Source of the DNA: an uncultured Ruminococcus sp.
Lineage (GTDB): Bacteria; Bacillota; Clostridia; Lachnospirales; Lachnospiraceae
Length of the DNA stretch: 36,625 nucleotides
Direction of reading: 5' to 3'
NCBI GenBank assembly: GCA_900541505.1
Contig: UQKK01000032.1
Coordinates: forward strand, 1-36,625
Part shown: piece after piece, positions 7,417 through 15,352 of the stretch
Layout of the letters: each line of letters opens with the position of its first letter
Numbering within the stretch: position 1 is the stretch's first letter
The notes under the pieces: model-generated
The model's database searches: none
Told to the model about the DNA's origin: nothing
The model's input: only the letters and a program-made list of their open reading frames with translations
Program-made: the position numbers and the translations under genes

Positions 7417-7682
7417 TGGCATATGAGTTTACGTTTACACCTCGTTTCCAGAAACATTTTAAGGATTTGACCGTTCAGGAAAAAAAGCAGCTTAAAAACA
7501 AGCTGGAGCTGCTGTCTCAGAATCCTTCCCATCCGTCATTGCGGACAAAACGAATTCAAGGGACAACGGATCTCTTTGAATGCAGCGTCAACATGGACAT
7601 TCGAATTATCTGGTATTATGAGGGAGACAAAATAATCATTCTAGTGGATGTCGGACATCACGACATCTTAAAACAGTTTTAA
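7416..7682 (+). CDS. RelE/YafQ-type mRNA interferase toxin
   Basis: The 88-residue protein has the RelE/ParE fold pattern: an N-terminal strand then FQKHFKDLT, a basic helix pair (KKQLKNKLELL), then a strand rich in basic/aromatic residues (LRTKRIQG, FECSVNMDIRIIWYYE) and a C-terminal VDVGHHDILK. The GHHDILK ending is typical of YafQ/RelE toxins that cleave ribosome-bound mRNA. It overlaps the antitoxin gene by one base. A ParE-like gyrase poison is an alternative. The pairing of an AbrB-type antitoxin with a RelE-type toxin is a known mix. Confidence 0.85.
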   Translation: MAYEFTFTPRFQKHFKDLTVQEKKQLKNKLELLSQNPSHPSLRTKRIQGTTDLFECSVNMDIRIIWYYEGDKIIILVDVGHHDILKQF

Positions 7683-7703
7683 AATTGTCGGGTTTATCTC
7701 TTT

Positions 7704-8609
7704 TTACAGGTTCTCCAATACCTCTCCAATATCCCCGTCGATACAGAGAGAACGTTCTTCAATTTCCTTTGGCGCAAACGCCTCCCCCAGATTCACGCAG
7801 GCATATACTGCCCTTGGATTCTCTGCCGTCATCCGCCAAAAAGAAAATTTCACTATTCCGGGCGTATTCATGCCTGTTCCCAACTCCAGGAACAAGGTCT
7901 TTTTGTCCCGGTGTCTGCGCAGAAATTCCACGTATCTTGAGGATGCCGCATGCCACCCCTCGTCTTCTACAAAGGTATGGTCTGCCCGAAGGTTCATGCT
8001 CATAGGTTCGCCGCATACCGGACAGCGGGGAATGAGCTTTGAAGGTATGCGCATATCCTTCTGCTGTCCTACCATCTCCAGGACAGCTTTCTCATTATCG
8101 TAAGTTTTCTGATGGCAGGGAACACTGCACTGCCACAGGCCGTAGTCTCCCTGCGTGTAGAACAGCCTCTGCTTATCAAAACCCGCCCTCTGAAAGCAAT
8201 GGTCCACATTCGTTGTCAGAACAAAATACTCCTTATCCTCCACCAGTTTCAAAAGCTCGTTGTAGACAGGCTTTGGCGGTTCCTGGTAACGGTTAATATA
8301 GATATACCTGGACCAGTATGCCCAGTGCTCCTCCAGGCTCTCATAGGGATAAAACCCTGCACTGTACATATCTGTAAAACCATATTTTTCAATAAAATCG
8401 GGAAAATACGTTTCAAACCGCTCTCCCGCGTAAGAAAATCCTGCCGAGGCGGACAATCCTGCGCCCGCCCCGATAACGACCGCTTCCGCCTCGTCAAGCG
8501 CTTCTGCCAGCCGTTTATATTCCCCTGTCTCTGTCAGCACCTCAGATGTATTTCTGTCAGGATTTAAGTAATCTTCTGTAAATCTCCTCGTCTTCCTCTT
8601 TGTAAACAT
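7704..8609 (-). CDS. Class M sirtuin (SirTM), protein ADP-ribosyltransferase-type
   Basis: The 301-residue protein has the NAD-binding sirtuin motif GAGAGLSASAG (about 47-57), TTNVDH (132-137) and a four-Cys zinc site (C161, C165, C196, C199). The usual catalytic His of deacetylase sirtuins is replaced by Gln (Q153 in YTQGD), 19 residues after Asn134. The same Asn/Gln pair is known from SirTM enzymes, which ADP-ribosylate a lipoylated GcvH-like protein rather than deacetylate. GGGTGAT precedes the ATG at 8609, and the gene overlaps the upstream macrodomain gene by 53 bp, so the two are almost certainly co-translated. No GcvH-L or LplA2 gene is in the window, so the substrate must be encoded elsewhere or differ. 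Confidence 0.88.
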   Translation of the reverse strand: MFTKRKTRRFTEDYLNPDRNTSEVLTETGEYKRLAEALDEAEAVVIGAGAGLSASAGFSYAGERFETYFPDFIEKYGFTDMYSAGFYPYESLEEHWAYWSRYIYINRYQEPPKPVYNELLKLVEDKEYFVLTTNVDHCFQRAGFDKQRLFYTQGDYGLWQCSVPCHQKTYDNEKAVLEMVGQQKDMRIPSKLIPRCPVCGEPMSMNLRADHTFVEDEGWHAASSRYVEFLRRHRDKKTLFLELGTGMNTPGIVKFSFWRMTAENPRAVYACVNLGEAFAPKEIEERSLCIDGDIGEVLENL

Positions 8610-9432
8610 TAAATATCACCCTTTCTATGCGGCAGTCCTTCTCTAAAAATGCTTCCACTGTCCTGACGGCAATCCGCGCCGCCTCTCTCTGCGGAAAATG
8701 AAATTCTCCCGTGGAGATACAGCAGAATGCCACGCTCTTAAGTCCCTTTTCTGCTGCCAGTTCCAGACAGGACGTATAACAGTCAGCAAGCTGCGTCCTG
8801 TGCGTATCGGTCAGCCTGCCGGACACGTAAGGTCCCACCGTGTGCAGCACAAAACGGCAGGGCAGGTTGTAGGCAGGTGTAATTTTTGCCCGTCCCACAG
8901 GCTCCTCATACCCCTGCTCTCGCATCAGCCGGTCACACTCCAGACGAAGCTGTACGCCGCTCACACTGTGGATGATATTGTCCACGCAGGAATGACAAGG
9001 CACAAAACATCCTCTCAGAGCGCTGTTCGCCGCATTGACAATGGCGTCCGTTTTCAGCGTTGTGATATCCCCTCTCCAGAGCACCAGACGGCTGTCCCGC
9101 CCGGAAGCAGGCAGGCTGTCCCCGTCTACTATCCCCCGCCGCCTTACCTCCTCTTTCAGATAGGCGTCCTGCACGTGAAGAAATTCTTCACTCACCGCCT
9201 TCGGCATGCGGATATTCATAAGTCTGCGCAAAAGCCGCTTCTGCTCATCCTCTCCGCAGGGGAGATTCTGCTCTTCACATGACGCATTTTCTTTTTTAGC
9301 AGACAGTCCCCGGTTTTCGCAGAGACTTTGCTCCTTTTCCCACAAATCCTGCTCTTTCATAAGCGCCGCAATCAGATAGAAGCGCCGCTCCTCCTGGGTC
9401 ATTTCTTTTGCTTTATCAATACTTTGCCGCAT
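8557..9432 (-). CDS. Zinc-dependent macrodomain, ADP-ribosyl hydrolase
   Basis: The protein (about 291 residues) has a helical N-terminal region and a macrodomain from about residue 115. The ADP-ribose-binding motif is IVNAANSAL, followed by a C-x4-H-x-C cluster (GCFVPCHSC) that matches the zinc site of SirTM-linked Zn-macrodomains, and ISTGEFHFP near the C-terminus. These enzymes remove the ADP-ribose placed by SirTM. An acidic Cys-bearing insert (around CENRGL...CEEQNLPCGEDEQ) separates the first helices. The start is uncertain: ATGs at 9453, 9441 and 9432 are in frame, and AAAGGAG lies 11 nt before 9432, which is chosen. It follows the ABC ATPase gene closely. Confidence 0.86.
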   Translation of the reverse strand: MRQSIDKAKEMTQEERRFYLIAALMKEQDLWEKEQSLCENRGLSAKKENASCEEQNLPCGEDEQKRLLRRLMNIRMPKAVSEEFLHVQDAYLKEEVRRRGIVDGDSLPASGRDSRLVLWRGDITTLKTDAIVNAANSALRGCFVPCHSCVDNIIHSVSGVQLRLECDRLMREQGYEEPVGRAKITPAYNLPCRFVLHTVGPYVSGRLTDTHRTQLADCYTSCLELAAEKGLKSVAFCCISTGEFHFPQREAARIAVRTVEAFLEKDCRIERVIFNVYKEEDEEIYRRLLKS

Positions 9433-9468
9433 CTTCTCCATCTCTCCTTTCATCCGCTGGGAAATGCT

Positions 9469-10209
9469 CTAAGCCCTCCTTTTGTCACGGCTTTTCAGCA
9501 GTTCTTCCACAAACGGATTCGCCGGAAATTTCTCCAGGTTTTCCGGGGTATCGTACTGCTGGATGTTTCCTTTGTCCATCACCAGCACCTTTGTTCCCAG
9601 GTAAAGTGCTTCGGAAATATCATGGGTGACAAAGACCACTGTCACCTTTGTCTCCCCGTGAATCCTGCGGATTTCCTTCTGCAGCTGTCCCCTCGTAATC
9701 TCATCCACCGCGCCGAAAGGCTCATCCATAAGCAGGATATCCGGTGACGCCGCCAGAGCTCTGGCGATTCCCACTCTCTGCTGCTGCCCGCCGGAGAGCT
9801 CATCCGGATAGCGGAAACGCAGCTCTTGGGGGAGGTTTACGACCTCCATACACCTTTTCACTGCTTTTGCCGTCTCCTTTTTATCCTGGCGGCGGGAGAG
9901 GCTGGGAACATAGGCGATATTCTCCTCCACTGTCATGTGAGGAAAAAGCGCGTTTCCCTGTATACAATAGCCAATCTTTCTGCGAAAGTGTGTCAGCTCC
10001 TCCGTCCTTACTTTCTTTCCCTTTACGATGACCTCTCCGCTTTCCGGCTGTATGAGACCGTTTATCATTTTGAGCATGGTCGTCTTCCCGCAGCCTGATG
10101 AACCAACTACAGTGAGGAATTCTCCCTTTTCCACAGACAGATTGAAATGTTCCAGCACTTTCCTGTCCCCATATTGCTTTTCCACATCCTGAAATTCAAT
10201 CGCTTCCAT
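9469..10209 (-). CDS. opuCA: OpuC-type osmoprotectant ABC transporter ATPase
   Basis: The protein (about 246 residues) has Walker A (GSSGCGKTT), the Q-loop, the signature LSGGQQQR, Walker B (ILLMDEPFGA) and the H-loop (VFVTHD). It matches glycine betaine/choline/carnitine importers (OpuC/ProV group). It lacks the C-terminal CBS pair found in many OpuCA proteins, so it is a short form. AGGAGG lies 9 nt before the ATG at 10209, which is preferred over the longer start at 10257. It lies 28 bp after the permease/binding-protein gene and feeds that transporter with ATP hydrolysis. Confidence 0.87.
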   Translation of the reverse strand: MEAIEFQDVEKQYGDRKVLEHFNLSVEKGEFLTVVGSSGCGKTTMLKMINGLIQPESGEVIVKGKKVRTEELTHFRRKIGYCIQGNALFPHMTVEENIAYVPSLSRRQDKKETAKAVKRCMEVVNLPQELRFRYPDELSGGQQQRVGIARALAASPDILLMDEPFGAVDEITRGQLQKEIRRIHGETKVTVVFVTHDISEALYLGTKVLVMDKGNIQQYDTPENLEKFPANPFVEELLKSRDKRRA

Positions 10210-10237
10210 CCCGTTCTTCCTCCTTTTTCCTCTACTT

Positions 10238-11767
10238 CTACAGCAGACCTTTTTCACGCAGAAAATCAGCTGCCGCCTCCTTTGGCTCCACCTTGCCTAC
10301 TTCCACTTCATAGTTGAGCGCTGCCATTTCTTTATCCGTCAATATTCCTTCTGTCATCTCCAAGATATCGGAGAGCTCCGGGTGTTCTTGCAGCACCTCA
10401 CTGCGCACTACATTTCCGCACTGATAGGACGGATAGAACTGCCTGTCATCCTCAAGGACCACGATGTCAGACACACTGTACTGTCCGTCTGTGGTAAAGA
10501 TTGGCATGACATCAATGGTGCCGCTGTTGATTGCCTCGTATTTCAACCCGATATCCAAATCCACTGTCCCCTTGAAGTTCAGACCGTATGTCTCACACAG
10601 CGGCGTGTAGCCGTCCTCCCGTTCATAGAAATCATACTCTGCCCCCATGGTCAGTTCCGGGGCTGCCGCCTGCAAATCAGAGATTGTCTCCAGTCCATAC
10701 TTATCCGCCGCCTCTTTTCTCACCGCTATGGCGTAAGTATTGGCAAATCCGTACATTCCTTCCCACTGCAGCCCATAGTCCTCCATATAAGATTCCTGAA
10801 GTTCATCAAAGGAATCTTCCGTATAAAATTCCTGGCGTTTGAGCACCATATTCCAGCCTGTGCCGGTATATTCCGGGTACATGTCAAATTCCCCTTTTTC
10901 CATGGCGGGCTGGATATTGGAAGTGCCGCCTCCCACTCCCTGGGTGATTTCCACCTCCAAATCCGTATTCTCTTCAATGAGCAGCTTTAACATTTCCCCC
11001 AGTATATACTGCTCTGTCATCGGTTTGGTGGCAATGTGTATCGTCTTATCTTCTGTTCCTGCCGCATGTTTTACAAAAGTCGTGATACCAAGCGCCGCTG
11101 CCAGAACCACGCAGATTGCCGCCACCCATGTTTTTCTGCTCCGCTTTTTAAGCCGCCTTTCCACCACGCCCAGCAGGAAATCGGACAAAAGCGCCAGCAC
11201 AGCTGCCAGGAGGCTTCCTATCACTGTCATCGCAGCATTGTTGGTGGTGATACCGCGGTAGATAGCGACTCCCAGACCGCCTGCCCCGATAAAAGAAGCA
11301 ATCCCCGCAAGAGCGATGGTCATGACCGCCATGCTGCGGATACCGGAGAAGATGACCGGCATTGCCAGAGGCAGCCGGATTCGGAATAATATCTGCATGT
11401 TGGAACTTCCCATGCCCCGCGCCGCCTCAATAATAGTCTCCTCCACATTCGTAAGCCCGGTGTAAGTGTTCCTCACCATGGGGAGCAGGGCGTAAAGACT
11501 CAGAGCAATCACTGCCGTCGTGTTGCCTATGCCGGAGAGCGGAATCAGAAATCCCAGCATGGAGATGGAGGGAATCGTGTAGAGAAAGTTGATGATTCCG
11601 AGCACCGCCTTAGAAGTCCCCCTGTACTCACTAATGAAAATTCCCAGCGCTCCGCCTGCCAGCACCGCAATGAGGACAGACACTGCCGCGATTGCCACAT
11701 GTTCGCCGCTCAGTTTCAAAAAAAAGTCTTTGTTGTCATATAAAAGTTGTGTCATTTCTGTCAGCAT
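10238..11767 (-). CDS. Fused OpuC permease and substrate-binding protein
   Basis: The protein (about 509 residues) joins a ProW/OpuCB-like permease (about residues 1-205, several TM helices, EAA-like segment EAARGMGSSNMQ) to a TM anchor (about 215-235) and an OpuAC-like binding domain (about 245-505, starting TIHIATKPMTEQYILGE). The binding domain recognises quaternary ammonium compounds in the OpuC family. The fusion keeps the binding protein tethered outside the membrane. AAGGAG lies 8 nt before the ATG at 11767. It is preceded by the PNPOx-ferredoxin gene by 71 bp and followed by its ATPase, so the three may form one operon. Confidence 0.88.
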   Translation of the reverse strand: MLTEMTQLLYDNKDFFLKLSGEHVAIAAVSVLIAVLAGGALGIFISEYRGTSKAVLGIINFLYTIPSISMLGFLIPLSGIGNTTAVIALSLYALLPMVRNTYTGLTNVEETIIEAARGMGSSNMQILFRIRLPLAMPVIFSGIRSMAVMTIALAGIASFIGAGGLGVAIYRGITTNNAAMTVIGSLLAAVLALLSDFLLGVVERRLKKRSRKTWVAAICVVLAAALGITTFVKHAAGTEDKTIHIATKPMTEQYILGEMLKLLIEENTDLEVEITQGVGGGTSNIQPAMEKGEFDMYPEYTGTGWNMVLKRQEFYTEDSFDELQESYMEDYGLQWEGMYGFANTYAIAVRKEAADKYGLETISDLQAAAPELTMGAEYDFYEREDGYTPLCETYGLNFKGTVDLDIGLKYEAINSGTIDVMPIFTTDGQYSVSDIVVLEDDRQFYPSYQCGNVVRSEVLQEHPELSDILEMTEGILTDKEMAALNYEVEVGKVEPKEAAADFLREKGLL

Positions 11768-11838
11768 ATTCGTTTCTCCTTCCCTTATTGACATCCCGGT
11801 ATATCCGAATGGTATTTCTCTCTATACACATTGTTCTC

Positions 11839-12459
11839 TTACCTTTTTTGTACCGCTGTTGCCGGGCAGACTTCCTCACACCGCCCGCAGTGCAGACAGT
11901 TTTCCTGAGCGATTCTATAGGGGCGGCCGGGAATGATGCACTGCTGAGGGCACGCTTTTAAGCATGTGCCGCATAATATACAGTTTTCTGTGATTGTAAA
12001 TCCCTTTTTATTCTCTGCTTTTTCTTCTGCATTTCCCAGATATCCGTATTCCCTGTATATGGGATGCCTGCCTAAATGAAAGTATTCCGCCGTCCCTTCT
12101 TTTATGCAGAAGGGCTCCAGGATATACCTGGATTCGCCGGGATATACAGTATTCATAACCGGATTTTCCTCAAAAATACGGTCTATCCATTTTTTCTGCT
12201 CATCCAGATGTATCGCCTCACCGTTTATTCTCACCATTTCCCAGTCTTTTGTCAGTCCGGTCACTGCCAGCGCTTTCTGCTGTATAAGCTCACTGTAAAA
12301 TTCTTTTCCTCTGGCGGTACAGAAATAAACTGCTCCATTCTCCGCCAACATCACATCGATGATTCGCACCTTCGGTCTGCCCTCGCTGTCCACCGTCGCC
12401 ATTGCCGCACTTTTTATCTCTCTTAAAAGCCGCACACATTTTTCTCCTGTTGTTTCCAT
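11839..12459 (-). CDS. PNPOx-like flavin protein with 2[4Fe-4S] ferredoxin domain
   Basis: The 206-residue protein has a split-barrel FMN-binding (pyridoxamine phosphate oxidase-like) domain (about 1-130; AMATVDSEGRPKVRIID) followed by two [4Fe-4S] motifs, CILCGTCLKACP and CLHCGRCEEVCP. Such fusions are common in anaerobes and are presumed cytoplasmic oxidoreductases; substrate is unknown. AGGAGG lies 8 nt before the ATG. It is divergent from an HxlR regulator across an intergene with an 18-bp dyad, which suggests redox- or electrophile-responsive control. Confidence 0.85.
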   Translation of the reverse strand: METTGEKCVRLLREIKSAAMATVDSEGRPKVRIIDVMLAENGAVYFCTARGKEFYSELIQQKALAVTGLTKDWEMVRINGEAIHLDEQKKWIDRIFEENPVMNTVYPGESRYILEPFCIKEGTAEYFHLGRHPIYREYGYLGNAEEKAENKKGFTITENCILCGTCLKACPQQCIIPGRPYRIAQENCLHCGRCEEVCPATAVQKR

Positions 12460-12510
12460 TTTTTCATCCTCCTATTCCATTCGTTCCCACAGAAACTTTC
12501 CTTCCTCCCT

Positions 12511-12555
12511 CTCATGGATTCCAGCCGTTTCGCCTCATGGATTTCGGTCGTTTCG
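12511..12555. repeat. Tandem 22-bp repeat in PNPOx leader
   Basis: CTCATGGATT followed by CCAGCCGTTTCG (12511-12532) and TCGGTCGTTTCG (12534-12555) forms two tandem copies, 19 of 22 bases identical, spaced 23 bp. They lie in the expected 5' leader of the minus-strand PNPOx gene. Confidence 0.55.
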
Positions 12556-12556
12556 T

Positions 12557-12585
12557 TTGACAATCCTCTTTACAGGTATTATATT
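12557..12585 (+). promoter_or_regulatory. Promoter of the HxlR regulator
   Basis: TTGACA (12557-12562) and TATATT (12580-12585) are separated by 17 bp. The leader is about 90 nt. A divergent minus-strand -10 (TATAAT, 12578-12583) overlaps it. Confidence 0.65.
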
Positions 12586-12602
12586 ATGGCTATACAGCCA
12601 TA
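12585..12602. promoter_or_regulatory. HxlR-type operator dyad
   Basis: An 18-bp dyad, TATGGCT-ATAC-AGCCATA, has perfect 7-bp arms. It abuts the plus-strand -10 and lies between the -10 and a poor -35 on the minus strand, so a dimer bound here would control both promoters. A direct repeat TAGGCAC (12611-12617, 12630-12636) follows, a possible second site. Confidence 0.55.
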
Positions 12603-12681
12603 TTCGCAAGTAGGCACAATAAAGTGCGATAGGCACCAAAAAGTAACTATTGCGTGTTTTCAGGGATAAGGAGGGGTTTAT

Positions 12682-12999
12682 ATGCAGAAGTTACCGGACT
12701 GCCCGGTGGAGACGACACTGGGACTTATCAGCAACCGCTGGAAAGTTTTGATTATCCGGGATTTGCTGGAAGGAAAAAAGCGTTTTGGAGAATTGAAACA
12801 ATCGATAGGAAATGTCTCGCAGAAAGTGCTGACATCGAACTTAAGAGACATGGAGAAAGCAGGACTGCTCACCAGAACTGTCTACCCGGAGGTGCCGCCC
12901 AGAGTCGAATATGAACTCACAGAGCTGGGACTGAGTTTAAGCCCTGTGCTGGATTCCATGATTGTGTGGGGCACAAAATATAAAGAGCTGAACCAGTGA
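12682..12999 (+). CDS. HxlR-family transcriptional regulator
   Basis: The 105-residue protein is a winged helix HxlR regulator: CPVETTLGLISNRWKVLII is the family N-terminal signature, followed by LEGKKRFGEL and VSQKVLTSNLRDME. A conserved cysteine lies at the front (PDCPVE); in relatives this Cys senses electrophiles or oxidants. AAGGAGG lies upstream of the ATG. It probably regulates itself and the divergent PNPOx-ferredoxin gene through the dyad at 12585-12602. A terminator follows. Confidence 0.9.
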   Translation: MQKLPDCPVETTLGLISNRWKVLIIRDLLEGKKRFGELKQSIGNVSQKVLTSNLRDMEKAGLLTRTVYPEVPPRVEYELTELGLSLSPVLDSMIVWGTKYKELNQ

Positions 13000-13047
13000 A
13001 CGCATCTCCTTCTTTCACCCATTCAGATAAAGGAAATCTTGACAGTT

Positions 13048-13079
13048 CCCTCCGGACATTTTGCGCCCGGAGGGTTTTT
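13048..13079 (+). terminator. Terminator of the HxlR gene
   Basis: CCCTCCGG (13048-13055) pairs with CCGGAGGG (13067-13074) and is followed by TTTTT. It lies 49 bp past the stop. Confidence 0.85.
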
Positions 13080-13114
13080 CATTGTGCAGGCAAGTCCGAA
13101 GAACTTTCCCGCAT

Positions 13115-13157
13115 AAAAGAGGGACATCCCCCGTCATCAATGACAGTAGGATGTCCC
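13115..13157 (-). terminator. Terminator of pckA
   Basis: GGGACATCC (13121-13129) pairs with GGATGTCCC (13149-13157), with an inner GTCAT/ATGAC stem. On the minus strand it is followed by TCTTTTAT. It lies 28 bp after the pckA stop. Confidence 0.8.
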
Positions 13158-13184
13158 TTTACATTTCTTTTATTCTCTTATAAA

Positions 13185-14789
13185 TTACTCCTGCGGACCT
13201 GCTGCAACGAGTGCTTTTCCGATTTCATTTCCTTCGTATTTCTTGAAGTTCTTGATAAATCTCTGAGCAAGGTCTTTTGCCTTTGCTTCCCACTCAGAAG
13301 CGTCAGCATATGTGTCGCGCGGGTCAAGGATTGCCGGGTCTACTCCCGGAAGCTCTGTCGGCACCTCAAGGTTGAAGTGCGGAATCTGCTTCGTCGGTGC
13401 GTTCAGGATAGAGCCGTCGAGGATTGCATCGATGATACCGCGTGTATCTTTGATGGAGATACGTTTTCCGGTTCCATTCCATCCTGTGTTAACGAGATAT
13501 GCTTTCGCACCGCTCGCTTTCATTCTCTTAACCAGCTCTTCCGCGTATTTTGTCGGATGTAACTCCAAAAATGCCTGTCCAAAGCAAGCGGAGAATGTCG
13601 GAGTCGGCTCTGTGATTCCGCGCTCTGTTCCCGCCAGTTTTGCTGTAAATCCGGACAGGAAATAGTACTCTGTCTGCTCCGGAGTCAGGACAGATACCGG
13701 AGGAAGTACGCCGAATGCGTCAGCGGACAGGAAGATAACATCTTTCGCTGCCGGAGCTGTGGAGACCGGACGTACAATCTTCTCGATGTGGTCGATTGGG
13801 TAGGATACACGTGTATTCTCTGTCACGCTCTTGTCTGTGAAGTCAATCTTTCCGTCTGCATCCAGTGTAACGTTCTCAAGCAGAGCGTTGCGCTTGATAG
13901 CATTGTAGATATCCGGCTCGGAATCTTTGTCCAAATCGATAACTTTCGCATAGCATCCGCCCTCGAAGTTGAACACGCCCTTGTCATCCCAGCCGTGCTC
14001 GTCGTCACCGATGAGGAGACGTTTCGGGTCTGTGGAAAGTGTTGTCTTACCTGTTCCGGAAAGACCGAAGAAGATTGCTGTATTCTCTCCGTTCATGTCG
14101 GTGTTTGCAGAACAGTGCATGGATGCGATGCCTTTCAGCGGCAGATAGTAGTTCATCATGGAGAACATACCTTTCTTCATCTCTCCGCCGTACCATGTAT
14201 TTACGATAACCTGCTCGCGGCTTGTGATGTTGAACATTGCCGCTGTCTCGGAGTTTAATCCCAACTCTTTGTAGTTCTCTACTTTCGCCTTGGAAGCGTT
14301 GTAAACAACGAAATCCGGTGTAAAGTCTTTCAGTTCTTCCTCTGTAGGAATGATAAACATATTTTTAACAAAGTGAGCCTGCCAAGCCACTTCCATGATG
14401 AAGCGGATTGCCATACGGGTATCTTCGTTCGCGCCGCAGAATGCATCTACAACGAACAGTCTCTTGTTGGAAAGCTCTTTGATGGCGATATCTTTTACTG
14501 TATCCCATGCTTCCTGTGATGCAGGATGGTTGTCGTTCTTATACTCATCAGAAGTCCACCATACTGTATCTTTGGAGTTCTCATCCATAACGATAAATTT
14601 ATCTTTAGGAGAACGTCCTGTATAGATACCTGTCATAACATTAACAGCGCCAAGTTCACTTACCTGACCTTTTTCATAACCTTCCAGATTCGGATTTGTC
14701 TCTTCCTCAAACAGCATTTCGTAAGAAGGATTGTAGACGATTTCCTTGGTTCCGGTGATACCATACTGACTTAAATCAATGTTTGCCAT
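13185..14789 (-). CDS. pckA: Phosphoenolpyruvate carboxykinase (ATP)
   Basis: The 534-residue length is usual for ATP-type PEPCK. It has the P-loop GLSGTGKTT, the metal-binding GDDEHGWD, substrate site residues around TGRSPKDKF and the NTGWNG segment. The enzyme interconverts oxaloacetate plus ATP with PEP, CO2 and ADP; in gut anaerobes it often runs in the carboxylating direction to conserve ATP. It is monocistronic: a strong promoter at 14856-14884 and a terminator at 13115-13157 frame it. GAGAGGT precedes the start. Confidence 0.96.
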   Translation of the reverse strand: MANIDLSQYGITGTKEIVYNPSYEMLFEEETNPNLEGYEKGQVSELGAVNVMTGIYTGRSPKDKFIVMDENSKDTVWWTSDEYKNDNHPASQEAWDTVKDIAIKELSNKRLFVVDAFCGANEDTRMAIRFIMEVAWQAHFVKNMFIIPTEEELKDFTPDFVVYNASKAKVENYKELGLNSETAAMFNITSREQVIVNTWYGGEMKKGMFSMMNYYLPLKGIASMHCSANTDMNGENTAIFFGLSGTGKTTLSTDPKRLLIGDDEHGWDDKGVFNFEGGCYAKVIDLDKDSEPDIYNAIKRNALLENVTLDADGKIDFTDKSVTENTRVSYPIDHIEKIVRPVSTAPAAKDVIFLSADAFGVLPPVSVLTPEQTEYYFLSGFTAKLAGTERGITEPTPTFSACFGQAFLELHPTKYAEELVKRMKASGAKAYLVNTGWNGTGKRISIKDTRGIIDAILDGSILNAPTKQIPHFNLEVPTELPGVDPAILDPRDTYADASEWEAKAKDLAQRFIKNFKKYEGNEIGKALVAAGPQE

Positions 14790-14855
14790 GTTACACTCAA
14801 CCTCTCTCTCTTAAAATATGTGGAAAAATCATGCCATAGTTCCCAGCATGTAGAT

Positions 14856-14884
14856 ATTATACTGAAAAAGCAATCAAAAATCAA
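14856..14884 (-). promoter_or_regulatory. Promoter of pckA
   Basis: TTGATT (14879-14884) and TATAAT (14856-14861) on the minus strand are separated by 17 bp. The leader is about 60 nt. Confidence 0.75.
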
Positions 14885-14913
14885 CAATTTTTTCGCAAAC
14901 TTTATATCCGCTG

Positions 14914-14987
14914 TGACATACAGTATACGTGGAATACAAAATGCAGGAGAAGCTTCCTATGGAACACCCCTCCCGCACTGTATGTCA
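14914..14987. repeat. Long inverted repeat between pckA and the membrane-protein gene
   Basis: TGACATACAGT (14914-14924) and ACTGTATGTCA (14977-14987) are perfect 11-bp arms. The 52-bp interior holds shorter complementary segments (GGAAG/CTTCC-like). It lies 18 bp after the stop of the 15005 gene and could be its terminator-type hairpin or a small palindromic element. Confidence 0.6.
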
Positions 14988-15004
14988 TTAAAAATATCGG
15001 TTCA

Positions 15005-15349
15005 CTAAAAATATTTGTTCTTCAGCCTCGTCGTATATACCATAAACCAAACAAGGACGATGAGGAACAGGACCATGCCAATCATATCGATAACCTCGAT
15101 GGGCGCGACAAAATAATGGTAGATATCCACAGCCCCGTAGAGGGTCGCCGCAACAGCAAATACCAGCACTGCCGGCATCGCCTTACTCATATAGGCTTCC
15201 TTATCCTTGCACATCTGCTCTGTAAAATTTTTCCCCAGCAGCAGCGTATCATTGATATGTCCGTCCCGTTTCATCTGGATGTAGGCATAGAGACCGTAAA
15301 TGCCGCATCCGAACACCATGACGCTGATAATCCCGAAAAAATCATCCAT
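15005..15349 (-). CDS. Small integral membrane protein
   Basis: The 114-residue protein has three predicted TM helices: about 5-24 (FFGIISVMVFGCGIYGLYAY), 58-78 (MPAVLVFAVAATLYG) and 86-106 (VIDMIGMVLFLIVLVWFMVY). A cytoplasmic-type loop (QMKRDGHINDTLLLGKN) separates the first two and a basic C-terminus follows. No family recognised. GAGGTG lies in the last codons of thrC, 8 nt before the ATG, so it is coupled to thrC. It may be a small transporter accessory or of unrelated function. Confidence 0.7.
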   Translation of the reverse strand: MDDFFGIISVMVFGCGIYGLYAYIQMKRDGHINDTLLLGKNFTEQMCKDKEAYMSKAMPAVLVFAVAATLYGAVDIYHYFVAPIEVIDMIGMVLFLIVLVWFMVYTTRLKNKYF

Positions 15350-15352
15350 CTT

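Noticed and set aside
7416..7682. MazF-type toxin expected from a MazE-like antitoxin
   Set aside because: The sequence ends GHHDILK with RelE/ParE-type layout and lacks MazF features.
10238..11767. Frameshifted or artificially joined permease and binding-protein genes
   Set aside because: Permease-binding protein fusions are well known in the OpuC family, the linker contains a membrane helix and the frame is uninterrupted.
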